A stretch of 11,136 nucleotides of DNA from Oscillospiraceae bacterium (GCA_009785875.1 WQUF01000280.1:1-11136); one strand, 5' to 3'; numbered from the stretch's first letter, positions 1 through 6,824 are shown. The notes: generated from the letters alone by a model not told the origin. Numbers and translations: made by a program.

Positions 1-4
1 AATA

Positions 5-967
5 ATGGAGCAATCATCAGTACGATTGGATTATGAGGGTTTCAAAAAATACTGTATGACCAATGTAATAAAAGTACTAGGCGAAAATGAATATGAGGCA
101 TCGTCTATTTTAATCACTAAAAGCGATGAAGAAGAGTATGATTCTATTCAAGTAAAAGAAAAGGGTCAGAAAAGCGGATATATGAATAGCTTTCGCGTGA
201 AGCCGTTCTATATGGATTATTGTAATGGGAAGCCCTTGGGTGAAATTATGCTGGAAATTATTAGGCTGATGGAGGAAAGTATCGGGCGAAAATGGGATGT
301 TGATATTGAATCTTTAATTTCATTTGATAAAGGCGAGAAAATGCGTATTATAAGACCTATCAGCTACAATAAAAACAAGCAGACACTCACAGCCCATGTA
401 TATCGTCAAGTAGGTGATATTGCGCTTGTACTATATATGATTATGTCGGAAGAAAAAGGACAGATGATATCTGCAAAAATACCTAAAAAAAGTGTTGATG
501 AATGGGGGGTTGATGAAGACTTTGTGATAAATCAAGCCTTAGAAAACACCATGAGGCGTTATCCTCCTATAATGGTTCCGCTTGAATATACCATGTATGG
601 TCAAGAATATATTAACAAAATGCCTACAGAAAAGAAAATTTTTATGAATCCGCTCTTTCCATATAAGTTTGAAAAGTCCCGCATGAATATTTATTATATG
701 TCCATTGATAATGGCGTAAATGGTGCAATCGCAGCGTTCTATCCAGGAGTACTTACAAAGATTTCTGATATGTTCAAAGACGATTTATACTTAACATTTA
801 CAAGTGTCCGTGACTGCATCCTGCATCCAGTATCTAAGGTTAGCAAGAAAGCAGTACAATCTGCTGCAAAGGATACCTTCTTACATATGACCGCTCCAGC
901 TGACTTATTAAGTAACAGCGTCTATATCTATACTTCAGCAAATAATAAACTTGAAATGATACGCTAA
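5..967 (+). CDS. DUF5688 family protein, function unknown
   Basis: This 320-residue soluble protein resembles the DUF5688 family of clostridial and lachnospiral genomes, for which I know no established function. The recognised features are an N-terminal segment with a Tyr/Phe-rich helix (LDYEGFKKY near residues 8-16), a short variable domain leading to a PFYMDYCNG-like segment near 67-75, an amphipathic helix (EIMLEIIRLMEES), and a C-terminal part ending with a DLLSNSVYIYTSANN motif in which Leu-Ser-x-x-Val-Tyr-x-Tyr is typical of the family. There is no signal peptide or membrane segment. The ATG is only four bases from the window edge and the frame is open to that edge, so the true start may lie upstream and no ribosome binding site can be seen. 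It is followed by a hairpin terminator and is not part of an operon with anything in the window. The family call rests on recalled similarity, not on a search. Confidence 0.75.
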   Translation: MEQSSVRLDYEGFKKYCMTNVIKVLGENEYEASSILITKSDEEEYDSIQVKEKGQKSGYMNSFRVKPFYMDYCNGKPLGEIMLEIIRLMEESIGRKWDVDIESLISFDKGEKMRIIRPISYNKNKQTLTAHVYRQVGDIALVLYMIMSEEKGQMISAKIPKKSVDEWGVDEDFVINQALENTMRRYPPIMVPLEYTMYGQEYINKMPTEKKIFMNPLFPYKFEKSRMNIYYMSIDNGVNGAIAAFYPGVLTKISDMFKDDLYLTFTSVRDCILHPVSKVSKKAVQSAAKDTFLHMTAPADLLSNSVYIYTSANNKLEMIR

Positions 968-983
968 TTGAGCTATAATTTTT

Positions 984-1018
984 ATAGACACGGTGTCTAT
1001 TTTTTGCCACCGTGTCTA
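984..1018 (+). terminator. Intrinsic terminator after the DUF5688 gene, with alternative pairing
   Basis: A 7-bp stem ATAGACA/TGTCTAT (984-990 with 994-1000) with a CGG loop is followed directly by a T run (1001-1005), a good rho-independent terminator 16 bases after the stop codon. The left part, TAGACACGGTG (985-995), can instead pair perfectly over 11 bp with CACCGTGTCTA (1008-1018) across a 12-base loop. The larger pairing is also possible for transcripts arriving on the minus strand from the MBL gene, where only a weak U tract follows. Confidence 0.7.
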
Positions 1019-1078
1019 CTTTTCTAAATTCTTATCTAAGAAGCCAGTAGTATGTCCATCACATATACTCCATCTTAT

Positions 1079-1774
1079 TTATTTCGAAGGCAGTTTATAA
1101 AACCCAGTATGTCCAGTCAAAACATATTCTGCATTTCCGATAGTTTTTTGCATCATCTCTACACTTTTAATATCCTGCTTATGATTCATATTCATAAACA
1201 TCAAGAAAGGCTTAATTTTTCCACTTCTTGAAATCCTCAAAAGATCTCCAGTTATGAGAAGACGGTTATCCACAAGATAACTTGCAGAGCCTATAGTGTG
1301 ACCAGGCGTTACATAAACCTTAATCTCTGAATTTCCTATTTTAACAGTTTCACCATCTTTCAATGCATTAAATGACGATAGTTTATTGTTATATACAAAT
1401 ACTCTCCTCGGTATTTCTCCTGTTACCATTGGAACCTCTGCTTTTGCTAAATACACTTTGGCTCCTTTAAAAGCATTTAAAGCTGAAGCATGATCAAAAT
1501 CAGAATGAGTCAAAAAAACATGAGTTACAGAATCAGGCGAAATTCCAAGTTTCTTCAAGCCTCGCTTTGCAAAATTCTCACTGATACCAGTATCGAATAT
1601 TATAGTATCTGTACCAACAACGTAGGCATAAAAATTAACAAAAATACATCGAACCACATATAGATTATCTGTGATTTTTTGCGTTGCAGAAGGACGAAAA
1701 CTACTAAAAAGAGCCACAAGGATGACTAATAATACAGCAAGAATGACATAACTAAGCACTACGCTTACCCCCAC
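1079..1774 (-). CDS. Membrane-anchored metallo-beta-lactamase-fold hydrolase
   Basis: A metallo-beta-lactamase (MBL) fold hydrolase of 231 residues, substrate unknown. Residues about 5-26 form one hydrophobic segment (VVLSYVILAVLLVILVALF), which would tether the enzyme to the membrane by its N terminus. The fold motifs follow: FDTG at 60-63, the metal motif HSDFDH at 90-95, TPGHT with His159, TGD with Asp177, and a final LTGH with His222. The second position of the usual HxHxDH motif is Asp92 instead of His. This variant occurs in some MBL hydrolase groups and may alter the first metal site. The listed start is a GTG without a good ribosome binding site. A second in-frame GTG at 1759 is preceded by GGGGGT at a sensible distance and may be the real start. 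An in-frame TAA lies just upstream, so the start is not further out. It is separated from spoVAE by about 130 bases and probably has its own promoter. Confidence 0.85.
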   Translation of the reverse strand: MGVSVVLSYVILAVLLVILVALFSSFRPSATQKITDNLYVVRCIFVNFYAYVVGTDTIIFDTGISENFAKRGLKKLGISPDSVTHVFLTHSDFDHASALNAFKGAKVYLAKAEVPMVTGEIPRRVFVYNNKLSSFNALKDGETVKIGNSEIKVYVTPGHTIGSASYLVDNRLLITGDLLRISRSGKIKPFLMFMNMNHKQDIKSVEMMQKTIGNAEYVLTGHTGFYKLPSK

Positions 1775-1853
1775 TCTGAATTATTTATGAAATGTGTAAA
1801 AAACATATTGCAATTATCATAAGTACTATCCTCAGTATTATTTATCTTCTGAT

Positions 1854-1882
1854 AGAATAGCATACTTTGCAAAACTTATCAA
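1854..1882 (-). promoter_or_regulatory. Possible SigA-type promoter for the MBL hydrolase
   Basis: Reading the minus strand, TTGATA (1882-1877) and TATTCT (1859-1854) are separated by exactly 17 bases in the gap between spoVAE and the MBL gene. The -10 matches the consensus at only four of six positions, so this is a modest candidate. No clear terminator was found between spoVAE and this site, so read-through from the spoVA operon is also possible. Confidence 0.35.
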
Positions 1883-1906
1883 CCAGTAGGTTCAAAGTAA
1901 GAGAGT

Positions 1907-2263
1907 TTAATATTTTGTTTTAGATTTAAAAAGTAATGACATCAGCAATCCAAATATAATAGCAGCTTCAATTCCGCCTGCTGTGCCTGTCAATCCTCCA
2001 GTAAATACGCCTAAAAGACCATCTTCGTCTACAGCTTTAAATGTAGATTTTATGAGGGATGAGCCAAAGCCAGGAAGTGGAATCGCTGCCCCCATTTTAG
2101 CAAAATCTAAAAGAGGTTTATAGATCCCTAAAGCACCTAAAATTGCTCCAAGGACCACATAAAAAACCAATATTTTAGCAGGTGGAATTTTTGTAAAATC
2201 CATAATCAGCTGTGTGATTAAGCAAAATAATCCACCAACTATAAAGACAATTAAGTAATTCAT
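1907..2263 (-). CDS. spoVAE: Stage V sporulation protein AE (SpoVAE/SpoVAEb)
   Basis: A small integral membrane protein of 118 residues and part of the SpoVA channel that moves dipicolinic acid (Ca-DPA) into the forespore during sporulation and out at germination. Visible features are an N-terminal hydrophobic helix (YLIVFIVGGLFCLI), a second helix near 30-47 (ILVFYVVLGAILGALGIY), the family segment AAIPLPGFGSSLIKS (about 59-73), the GLLGVFTGGLTG turn, and a C-terminal helix ending in a basic tail. It shares the proline-glycine motif and overall plan with SpoVAC, of which it is a paralogue. Its start lies 26 bases beyond the spoVAD stop. The good AAGGAGGG site is unusually far (about 14 bases) from the ATG, while a weaker AAGGG is closer. 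It is the last gene of the spoVAC-AD-AE operon. Length and order match clostridial operons, which lack spoVAEa. Confidence 0.93.
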   Translation of the reverse strand: MNYLIVFIVGGLFCLITQLIMDFTKIPPAKILVFYVVLGAILGALGIYKPLLDFAKMGAAIPLPGFGSSLIKSTFKAVDEDGLLGVFTGGLTGTAGGIEAAIIFGLLMSLLFKSKTKY

Positions 2264-2289
2264 TATACCCTTTATGCCCTCCTTTTTGA

Positions 2290-3297
2290 TTAATTTTCAA
2301 TAGCTACAGCATGTGCAATGCACGGTATGCTTTCGCCTTGAAGAGTAGAAGTTGGACTAAGTAGTGCTCCAGTAGACATTATTAATGCTTTGTTTATTGT
2401 TCCAGAGAGCATATTTTTATAAACATAAGAAGTAAATACTGATGCAGAACAACCACAACCTGATCCACCACTATTAGTCTCTTGGGTTTCTTTATCATAA
2501 ATTAAAACACCACAATCTTTATAATTATCACCTAAGTTATATCCCAAATCTTTTATAAAATCTCTGCACATTTCTACTCCAAAATATCCAAGATCGCCTG
2601 TAATGATGATGTCATAATAACTCGGATCTCTTTTTGTCTCTTCAAAATGCCTTTTAAGGGTCAACGCAGCTGCCGGAGCCATAGCCCCACCCATGTTATC
2701 AGCATCTTTAATTCCATAATCTTCAATAGAACCTGTTGTAACATAAGTTATTTTAGGTAAGTTTTCTCCTTTTCCTATTAAGAAGCTTCCTGCTCCAGTG
2801 ACAGTCCATTGAGAGATCTCTTTTCTTTGATTTCCAAATTCTAAAGGAAATCTATATTGCCTTTCAGCAGATGAAAAATGAGAAGAAGTTGTGCAAATGA
2901 TATTATCACCAAATCCACCATCAAATAGCATAGCTCCAATGCCCAATGACTCAGTCATGGTAGAACATGCGCCATAAACTCCAATATAAGGTATTTTAAA
3001 ATCTCTAGCTGCAAAATGGGAAGAAGTCAATTGATTTAACAGGTCTCCAGAGATCAAGTAATCTATATCATCCTCTTTAAGTTTGCTCCTGTTTAAAACC
3101 CCATCTATAGATAGTTTTTGAATGCTCGTCTCTGCCTTTTCAAAGCTATCCTCTCCATTTAAATCATCTACTAAAATTCTGTCAAAATATTTTGATAATG
3201 GTCCTTCTCCTTCTTTTGGTCCAACAACGGAATAGGAGGATAATATTTTAGGACTATTATCAAAGGAAACAGTGTGTTTGCCTATTCGGTTTCCCAT
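2290..3297 (-). CDS. spoVAD: Stage V sporulation protein AD (SpoVAD), DPA-binding
   Basis: SpoVAD is the soluble, thiolase-fold component of the SpoVA complex at the forespore inner membrane. In Bacillus subtilis it binds dipicolinic acid and is needed for DPA uptake. The 335-residue length is that of the family (about 338). The sequence has the thiolase-like core: ISGDLLNQ near 82-89, the GVYGACSTMTESL segment with Cys111 at the position of the thiolase nucleophile, an EFGNQRKE segment, the ITGDLGYFG motif, and a GGSGCGCSASV segment near the C terminus. No membrane segments are present, as expected. The ATG follows a GAGGTGAT ribosome binding site that overlaps the spoVAC stop codon. The gap to spoVAC is four bases, so the two genes are probably translationally coupled. 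The SpoVAD family assignment is secure; the DPA-binding role is taken from the Bacillus protein. Confidence 0.95.
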   Translation of the reverse strand: MGNRIGKHTVSFDNSPKILSSYSVVGPKEGEGPLSKYFDRILVDDLNGEDSFEKAETSIQKLSIDGVLNRSKLKEDDIDYLISGDLLNQLTSSHFAARDFKIPYIGVYGACSTMTESLGIGAMLFDGGFGDNIICTTSSHFSSAERQYRFPLEFGNQRKEISQWTVTGAGSFLIGKGENLPKITYVTTGSIEDYGIKDADNMGGAMAPAAALTLKRHFEETKRDPSYYDIIITGDLGYFGVEMCRDFIKDLGYNLGDNYKDCGVLIYDKETQETNSGGSGCGCSASVFTSYVYKNMLSGTINKALIMSTGALLSPTSTLQGESIPCIAHAVAIEN

Positions 3298-3301
3298 AAA
3301 A

Positions 3302-3745
3302 TCACCTCGAAAAAAAATAATATATTAATCCAATTACAATTGAAGTAGCAACGCCATATGCTATAACGGGACCTGCTATTAAGAATATCTTTGCACCAAC
3401 GCCTAATATATATCCTTCGCTTTTAAACTCAATAGCAGCTGAGGATATGGAATTAGAAAATCCTGTGATTGGCACTATGGTCCCTGCTCCAGCATGTCTT
3501 GCCCATTTATCATACATTCCTAGACCTGTAAAAAAAGCACCTAAGAAAACCATGATAATGACAGTCCAAGTAGATGCTGCTTCATTCTCTATTTTAAAAT
3601 AAATGAGAATATTATTAATTACTTCAGCAATTGTACAAATTAAGCCTCCAACTAAAAATGCAGCAATAGCATGGGGAACTATTTTTTTATTTACTTCCTT
3701 TTTATCAACCATATCTTTATAATTTGATTTTGTAAATTTCTCCAT
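3302..3745 (-). CDS. spoVAC: Stage V sporulation protein AC (SpoVAC)
   Basis: A 147-residue polytopic membrane protein of the SpoVA channel. The Bacillus protein behaves as a mechanosensitive channel releasing Ca-DPA during germination. After a charged cytoplasmic start (about 1-25) come hydrophobic helices near 26-48 (AIAAFLVGGLICTIAEVI), 58-77 (STWTVIIMVFLGAFFTGLGM) and 114-144, with the family motif GTIVPITGFSNSISSAAIEF between the second and last. The ribosome binding site AGGAGGTGA is an almost perfect match to the 16S anti-SD, five bases before the ATG. It is the first gene of the spoVAC-AD-AE operon. In B. subtilis the operon is read by SigG in the forespore. I see a TATAAT-like box upstream (3769-3764) but no convincing SigG -35/-10 pair, so regulation is inferred from the family. 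Confidence 0.94.
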   Translation of the reverse strand: MEKFTKSNYKDMVDKKEVNKKIVPHAIAAFLVGGLICTIAEVINNILIYFKIENEAASTWTVIIMVFLGAFFTGLGMYDKWARHAGAGTIVPITGFSNSISSAAIEFKSEGYILGVGAKIFLIAGPVIAYGVATSIVIGLIYYFFSR

Positions 3746-3852
3746 AGCTCACCTCCTATTTTTATTATATAGTCTGTACAATTATTGATTTATTATTTAT
3801 AAAAATCAAATAGTCAAAAAAACATTATGTGCGGAAAACATAACTAAACAAC

Positions 3853-3873
3853 AAAAAAAAGCTTTTTAAGCTT
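3853..3873 (-). terminator. Short intrinsic terminator of the coiled-coil gene
   Basis: On the minus strand AAGCTT (3873-3868), loop AAA, AAGCTT (3864-3859) forms a 6-bp stem followed by a run of T. The stem begins inside the last codons of the coiled-coil gene and spans its TAA stop. The stem is short and has only two G-C pairs, so termination may be partial and some spoVA transcription could come from read-through. Confidence 0.55.
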
Positions 3874-4519
3874 CCTTTGATTTTAATCTTTTAATTTTAT
3901 CGATCTTTTCCTCGTTTAAATTGGTTCTTTCATCACTCAAGTTGATTCTTTTCCTCAAAATACTCATATCTTCGTTGGTTTCTGTGACATCTTCTGTGAT
4001 TTCTTTAATATCCTCGATTATTGCATCATTCGCTTCAGCTATATCTAAAATTATATTGTAGTTGATATTAACCTTTTCATCTACTTTACTAATTTTTTTG
4101 TCCATTTCATCAAGTCTATTAGTTAGATTTGTTTCCGATGATATCATTTTATTTTCCACTGAATCAATGCTTTTGTATAATCTCTTTTCCATTGACTCCA
4201 TTTTAATATCCAATGCATTTATTTTATTATTTAACTTGTCATCTAAAGCATCTATTTTACCATTTAAATTGTCATACATTGCATCCATTTTAACATCTAA
4301 TGCATCTATTTTACCATTTAAATTGTCATACATTGCATCCATTTTAACATCTAATGCTTTTATTTCATTACTTAATTTGTCATCTAATGCTTTTATTTCA
4401 TTGCTTAACTTGTCATCTAAAGCATCTATTTTATTGTTTAACTTGTCTTCTAATGCACCTATTTTATTACTTAACCTGTCTTCCATTTTTTCCAGAAAAT
4501 CTCTCAGCTCTTGTTCCAT
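3866..4519 (-). CDS. Repeat-rich coiled-coil protein, function unknown
   Basis: I do not recognise a family. The 217-residue protein is highly charged, with no signal peptide or membrane segment, and is predicted to be almost entirely coiled coil. Residues 22-101 are a tandem array: 11-residue units of the form ALDDKLSNEIK (three copies, 22-54), two identical 18-residue units beginning ALDVKMDAMYDN (55-72 and 73-90), and a further 11-residue unit (91-101). Units of 11 and 18 (11+7) residues keep the hydrophobic stripe in register, as in hendecad/heptad coiled coils. A helical region follows, then an acidic stretch (AEANDAIIEDIKEITEDVTETNED) and a Lys-rich tail. The ATG at 4519 was chosen because GGAGGT lies six bases upstream; a TTG at 4537 in the same frame would overlap that site. 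It has its own SigA-like promoter and a short terminator, and stands between the acetyltransferase and spoVAC. Whether it acts in sporulation is unknown. Confidence 0.75.
   Translation of the reverse strand: MEQELRDFLEKMEDRLSNKIGALEDKLNNKIDALDDKLSNEIKALDDKLSNEIKALDVKMDAMYDNLNGKIDALDVKMDAMYDNLNGKIDALDDKLNNKINALDIKMESMEKRLYKSIDSVENKMISSETNLTNRLDEMDKKISKVDEKVNINYNIILDIAEANDAIIEDIKEITEDVTETNEDMSILRKRINLSDERTNLNEEKIDKIKRLKSKEA
4217..4456 (-). repeat. In-frame tandem 33-bp and 54-bp repeats in the coiled-coil gene
   Basis: The DNA is repeated in step with the protein. Two 54-bp copies (4248-4301 and 4302-4355) are identical at every base. The 33-bp units 4356-4388 and 4389-4421 differ at three positions, and 4422-4454 is a more diverged copy. 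All unit lengths are multiples of three, so gain or loss keeps the frame. The identity of the 54-bp pair points to a recent duplication. Confidence 0.92.
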
Positions 4520-4548
4520 TATAAAACCTCCATTCAAAATCTCTATTT

Positions 4549-4577
4549 ATTATATTATATCCTATTTTTTAATCCAA
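4549..4577 (-). promoter_or_regulatory. SigA-type promoter of the coiled-coil gene
   Basis: On the minus strand TTGGAT (4577-4572) and TATAAT (4554-4549) are spaced by exactly 17 bases, with a second TATAAT overlapping five bases upstream. The -10 lies about 30 bases ahead of the start codon at 4519. It implies vegetative transcription rather than a forespore-specific promoter. Confidence 0.6.
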
Positions 4578-4691
4578 TAATCATTTATCCAAAATTAATT
4601 CATAACAAAGAAACAACTTTGTGTGATACTTTTTATTCTATTCTCACGGTGTCACCTATTCTTGTGTAATTTCATTTGCTTATGATAAATC

Positions 4692-5450
4692 CTATATCTC
4701 TAGCGTAAATACATCTGCAATTTTCTTAAACCCAATGCGTTCAGCTAGTCTTTGCGATGCGATGTTATCAATTGTTGTAGACCATAGCGGAACTTTTCCA
4801 GAAGAAAGGATATTCTCTTCTGCTTTGATGCAAGCTATTGTTGCATATCCCTTTCCTCGATAACCTAATAGAGTGCTTATTCCAATTTCTTGTACTTTGT
4901 CCGACATATATGGCATGGATGGTGCATCTGTACAACTGACTAAGATACCATTTTCATAGACTCCCACACAATAGCCTAGCTGCACCATATTATAAAAATA
5001 CTCTCGAAGCCAATCTATGTTCTCTGTGTCTGGATTACAAAAATAGAAAAACTTCTCAAAGTCACAATAATCATCGATTTTCAATGTTCTTGCACCATTT
5101 TTAACTGGTCTATCAGGCAATGATTCAAAAATATACTTAATATCATGCCTTATATCGCAATGGTAAATGTTAAATAATAATGAGGTAATATATGAAACAT
5201 CCTGTCCATTTATTAGTTTTGACTTTAGTTCATCTATCTTAGCTTTTGCTGCATCGCCATAGGATATTACAATTTTATCCGATTGTAACCAAACATATAT
5301 GTCAATAGGCATTGAATAACCTGATTGTTTTATATTGCGTTCTGAAGAGTAAATAAAATAATCACCAGACTCATTTGTTATACACCCTTGATTGCCTAGC
5401 CATGATTCATAATATGATAAAGTGATTTCCTTATAACTCATTGGATTCAT
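4692..5450 (-). CDS. GNAT-family N-acetyltransferase
   Basis: A 252-residue protein whose C-terminal half is a Gcn5-related acetyltransferase domain. Such enzymes transfer the acetyl group of acetyl-CoA to an amine; the substrate here is unknown. The diagnostic motif A is EIGISTLLGYRGKGYA (188-203), whose Arg-Gly-Lys-Gly-Tyr-Ala loop binds the pyrophosphate of CoA. Motif B follows with NIASQRLAERIGF (229-241), a typical Asn and Gly-Phe ending. The N-terminal half (about 1-120) is an unassigned domain rich in aromatic residues, as seen in two-domain GNAT proteins of Firmicutes. The ATG follows AGGAG at a good distance. The gene lies behind the sigF terminator, so it is probably separate from the spoIIA operon, although no clear promoter of its own was found. 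No strong terminator follows: only a 6-bp hairpin near 4605-4622 without a U run. Confidence 0.85.
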   Translation of the reverse strand: MNPMSYKEITLSYYESWLGNQGCITNESGDYFIYSSERNIKQSGYSMPIDIYVWLQSDKIVISYGDAAKAKIDELKSKLINGQDVSYITSLLFNIYHCDIRHDIKYIFESLPDRPVKNGARTLKIDDYCDFEKFFYFCNPDTENIDWLREYFYNMVQLGYCVGVYENGILVSCTDAPSMPYMSDKVQEIGISTLLGYRGKGYATIACIKAEENILSSGKVPLWSTTIDNIASQRLAERIGFKKIADVFTLEI

Positions 5451-5506
5451 ATTTTCTCCTCTTTTCCTTTAACCTTCGAATTTTGATTTATAATATTCAT
5501 TATATT

Positions 5507-5537
5507 AAAAAAAGCCTGAAATGTTCCAGACTTTTTT
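5507..5537 (-). terminator. Intrinsic terminator of the spoIIA operon
   Basis: On the minus strand AAAAAGTCTG pairs with CAGGCTTTTT over ten positions (one G-U pair), loop GAACATTT shortened by one or two bases depending on closure, ending in a run of seven T. It overlaps the sigF stop codon (5538-5536). This is a strong signal that separates sigF from the acetyltransferase and from the spoVA genes further on. Confidence 0.85.
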
Positions 5538-6291
5538 AACCAATCAACTTATTTTTTAAAGACCTCAATACTTTTTTCTCAATTCTCGATACCTGAACCT
5601 GACTTATCCCCAGCATTTCAGCAACTTGAACCTGAGTTTTGTCTTTAAAATATCTTAGCAAGATGATCTGCCTAGACTTTGCATCGAGAGCATTTAATAT
5701 CTCTTTTAATGCAATCTTATCAATAAATTCCTTATCTTCTGTAACATTTTCGCTTATCCTATCTATTAAAAGAACCGGACTTCCATCGTCTTGATGCACA
5801 ACGTCGTATAGATATTGTATATTATTCATGCTATCTATTGCATCTAAAATTTCTTCAGCAGCCATCTCAGCATAATCTGAAATCTCACTAACTGTAGGCT
5901 CTCGACCGAGTTTTTTTGAAAGCTCATCTTTAGCCACTTGAATTTTCCTTGCAGCAAGTTTTATGCTCCTAGAGACTTTTATCATCCCATCATCTCTTAA
6001 AAATCTCTTTATCTCTCCAATTATCATAGGTACGGCATAAGTAGAAAATTTTACATTATATTCAAAATTAAAATTCTTAATTGCTTTAACAAGACCAATG
6101 CATCCAATTTGGAAAATATCATCATAGTCATATCCTCTATTTAAAAATTTCTTGCTGATGTTTGTCACAAGGGGCATATTAAGCTCTACTAAAACATTTA
6201 AAGCAGTATCATCTCCATCTTTAGCTTTTTTAAGAAGCTCTAGATTGTCCTCATAATGAAATCTGATTTTTTTCTTTCCATTTTCCTCCAT
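5536..6291 (-). CDS. sigF: RNA polymerase sigma factor SigF (SpoIIAC)
   Basis: SigF is the first forespore-specific sigma factor of endospore formation. The 251-residue length and full domain set match the family. An N-terminal helix (about 15-35) leads into region 2 (about 40-103) with the DIFQIGCIGLVKAIKNF core-binding helix and the KFSTYAVPMIIGEIKRFLRDDG -10 recognition segment. Region 3 is around 105-160. Region 4 ends the protein with the helix-turn-helix VAEMLGISQVQVSRIEKKVL (about 223-242) that reads the -35 element. It is third in the spoIIAA-spoIIAB-sigF operon, eight bases after the spoIIAB stop, with AGGTGGAT as ribosome binding site. Its activity is held in check by SpoIIAB and released by unphosphorylated SpoIIAA. 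The gene ends inside a strong terminator. SigG is a close relative, but the operon position identifies this as SigF. Confidence 0.97.
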   Translation of the reverse strand: MEENGKKKIRFHYEDNLELLKKAKDGDDTALNVLVELNMPLVTNISKKFLNRGYDYDDIFQIGCIGLVKAIKNFNFEYNVKFSTYAVPMIIGEIKRFLRDDGMIKVSRSIKLAARKIQVAKDELSKKLGREPTVSEISDYAEMAAEEILDAIDSMNNIQYLYDVVHQDDGSPVLLIDRISENVTEDKEFIDKIALKEILNALDAKSRQIILLRYFKDKTQVQVAEMLGISQVQVSRIEKKVLRSLKNKLIG

Positions 6292-6299
6292 TGATCCAC

Positions 6300-6824
6300 C
6301 TAAACACTCGAGTTTAAGGATTTATACATAATAACTTTAGTGCCTTTCCCCTTTTCAGAATAAACTTCGACCTTATCCATAAATGTCTCCATCACGGTAA
6401 AGCCCATCCCAGACCTTTCAAGATCTGATCTTGATGTAAATAAAGGCAATCTCGCTTCTTCTATATTCTCAATACCACATCCAAAATCTTCTATCGATAT
6501 CTTAACATCGTTTTCGAAAAGCTCTGTTTCAATATAAATTTTTTCTTCTGGGTCTTCATTATAACCATGTATTATAGAATTTGTCACTGCTTCTGATAAT
6601 GCAGTCTTAATATCAGATATCTCATCAATAGTAGGATCAAGCTGAGAAACAAAAGCAGCAACTGCAACTCTGGCAAAACTCTCATTGCAAGATTTAGCTA
6701 GAAATTCTATTTTCATGCTATTAATATTTATTCCCTTTTCCTTTATAAAATAGTTATCATCTTGCGAAACTAAACTCATGGATCTCTCATCATCTTTTGT
6801 TATGCTCGTTTTATTAAGTTTCAT
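6300..6824 (-). CDS. spoIIAB: Anti-sigma F factor / serine kinase SpoIIAB, with N-terminal extension
   Basis: SpoIIAB binds and inhibits SigF and phosphorylates SpoIIAA on serine with ATP, as a GHKL-fold kinase. Visible motifs are NESFARV with Arg52 (equivalent to Arg20 of B. subtilis, needed for contact with SigF and SpoIIAA), the N box SEAVTNSIIHGY (77-88, catalytic Glu78 and Asn82), the G1 box DFGCGI (113-118), the ATP lid segment ARLPLFTSR (124-132), and the G2 box RSGMGF (137-142). At 174 residues it is longer than the B. subtilis protein (146). Alignment by eye shows about 32 extra hydrophilic residues at the N terminus. The listed ATG has a strong GGGAGGG site and overlaps the spoIIAA stop by one base (TAATG), so the extension is probably translated. 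The internal Met37, at the usual start position, has no well-spaced ribosome binding site. Confidence 0.95.
   Translation of the reverse strand: MKLNKTSITKDDERSMSLVSQDDNYFIKEKGININSMKIEFLAKSCNESFARVAVAAFVSQLDPTIDEISDIKTALSEAVTNSIIHGYNEDPEEKIYIETELFENDVKISIEDFGCGIENIEEARLPLFTSRSDLERSGMGFTVMETFMDKVEVYSEKGKGTKVIMYKSLNSSV

Noticed and set aside
3764..3769. TATAAT-like box upstream of spoVAC as a promoter
   Set aside because: No -35 of SigA type is at the right distance, and the expected SigG elements are not recognisable, so I did not list it as a promoter.
4217..4456. CRISPR array
   Set aside because: The repeats are directly abutting, coding and in frame, without unique spacers, and no cas gene is present.
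4062..4580. 172-codon open frame on the plus strand, rich in Ser, Leu and Ile
   Set aside because: It is the antisense shadow of the repeat-rich coiled-coil gene; its apparent repeats come from the opposite strand, and the coiled-coil gene has the ribosome binding site and promoter.
4605..4622. ACAAAG-6-CTTTGT hairpin after the acetyltransferase gene
   Set aside because: Six-base stem with two G-C pairs and no U run after it; too weak to call a terminator.
4645..4653. CACGGTGTC shared with the terminator hairpin near 989-998
   Set aside because: A nine-base match in 11 kb with no extended similarity or context is within chance expectation.
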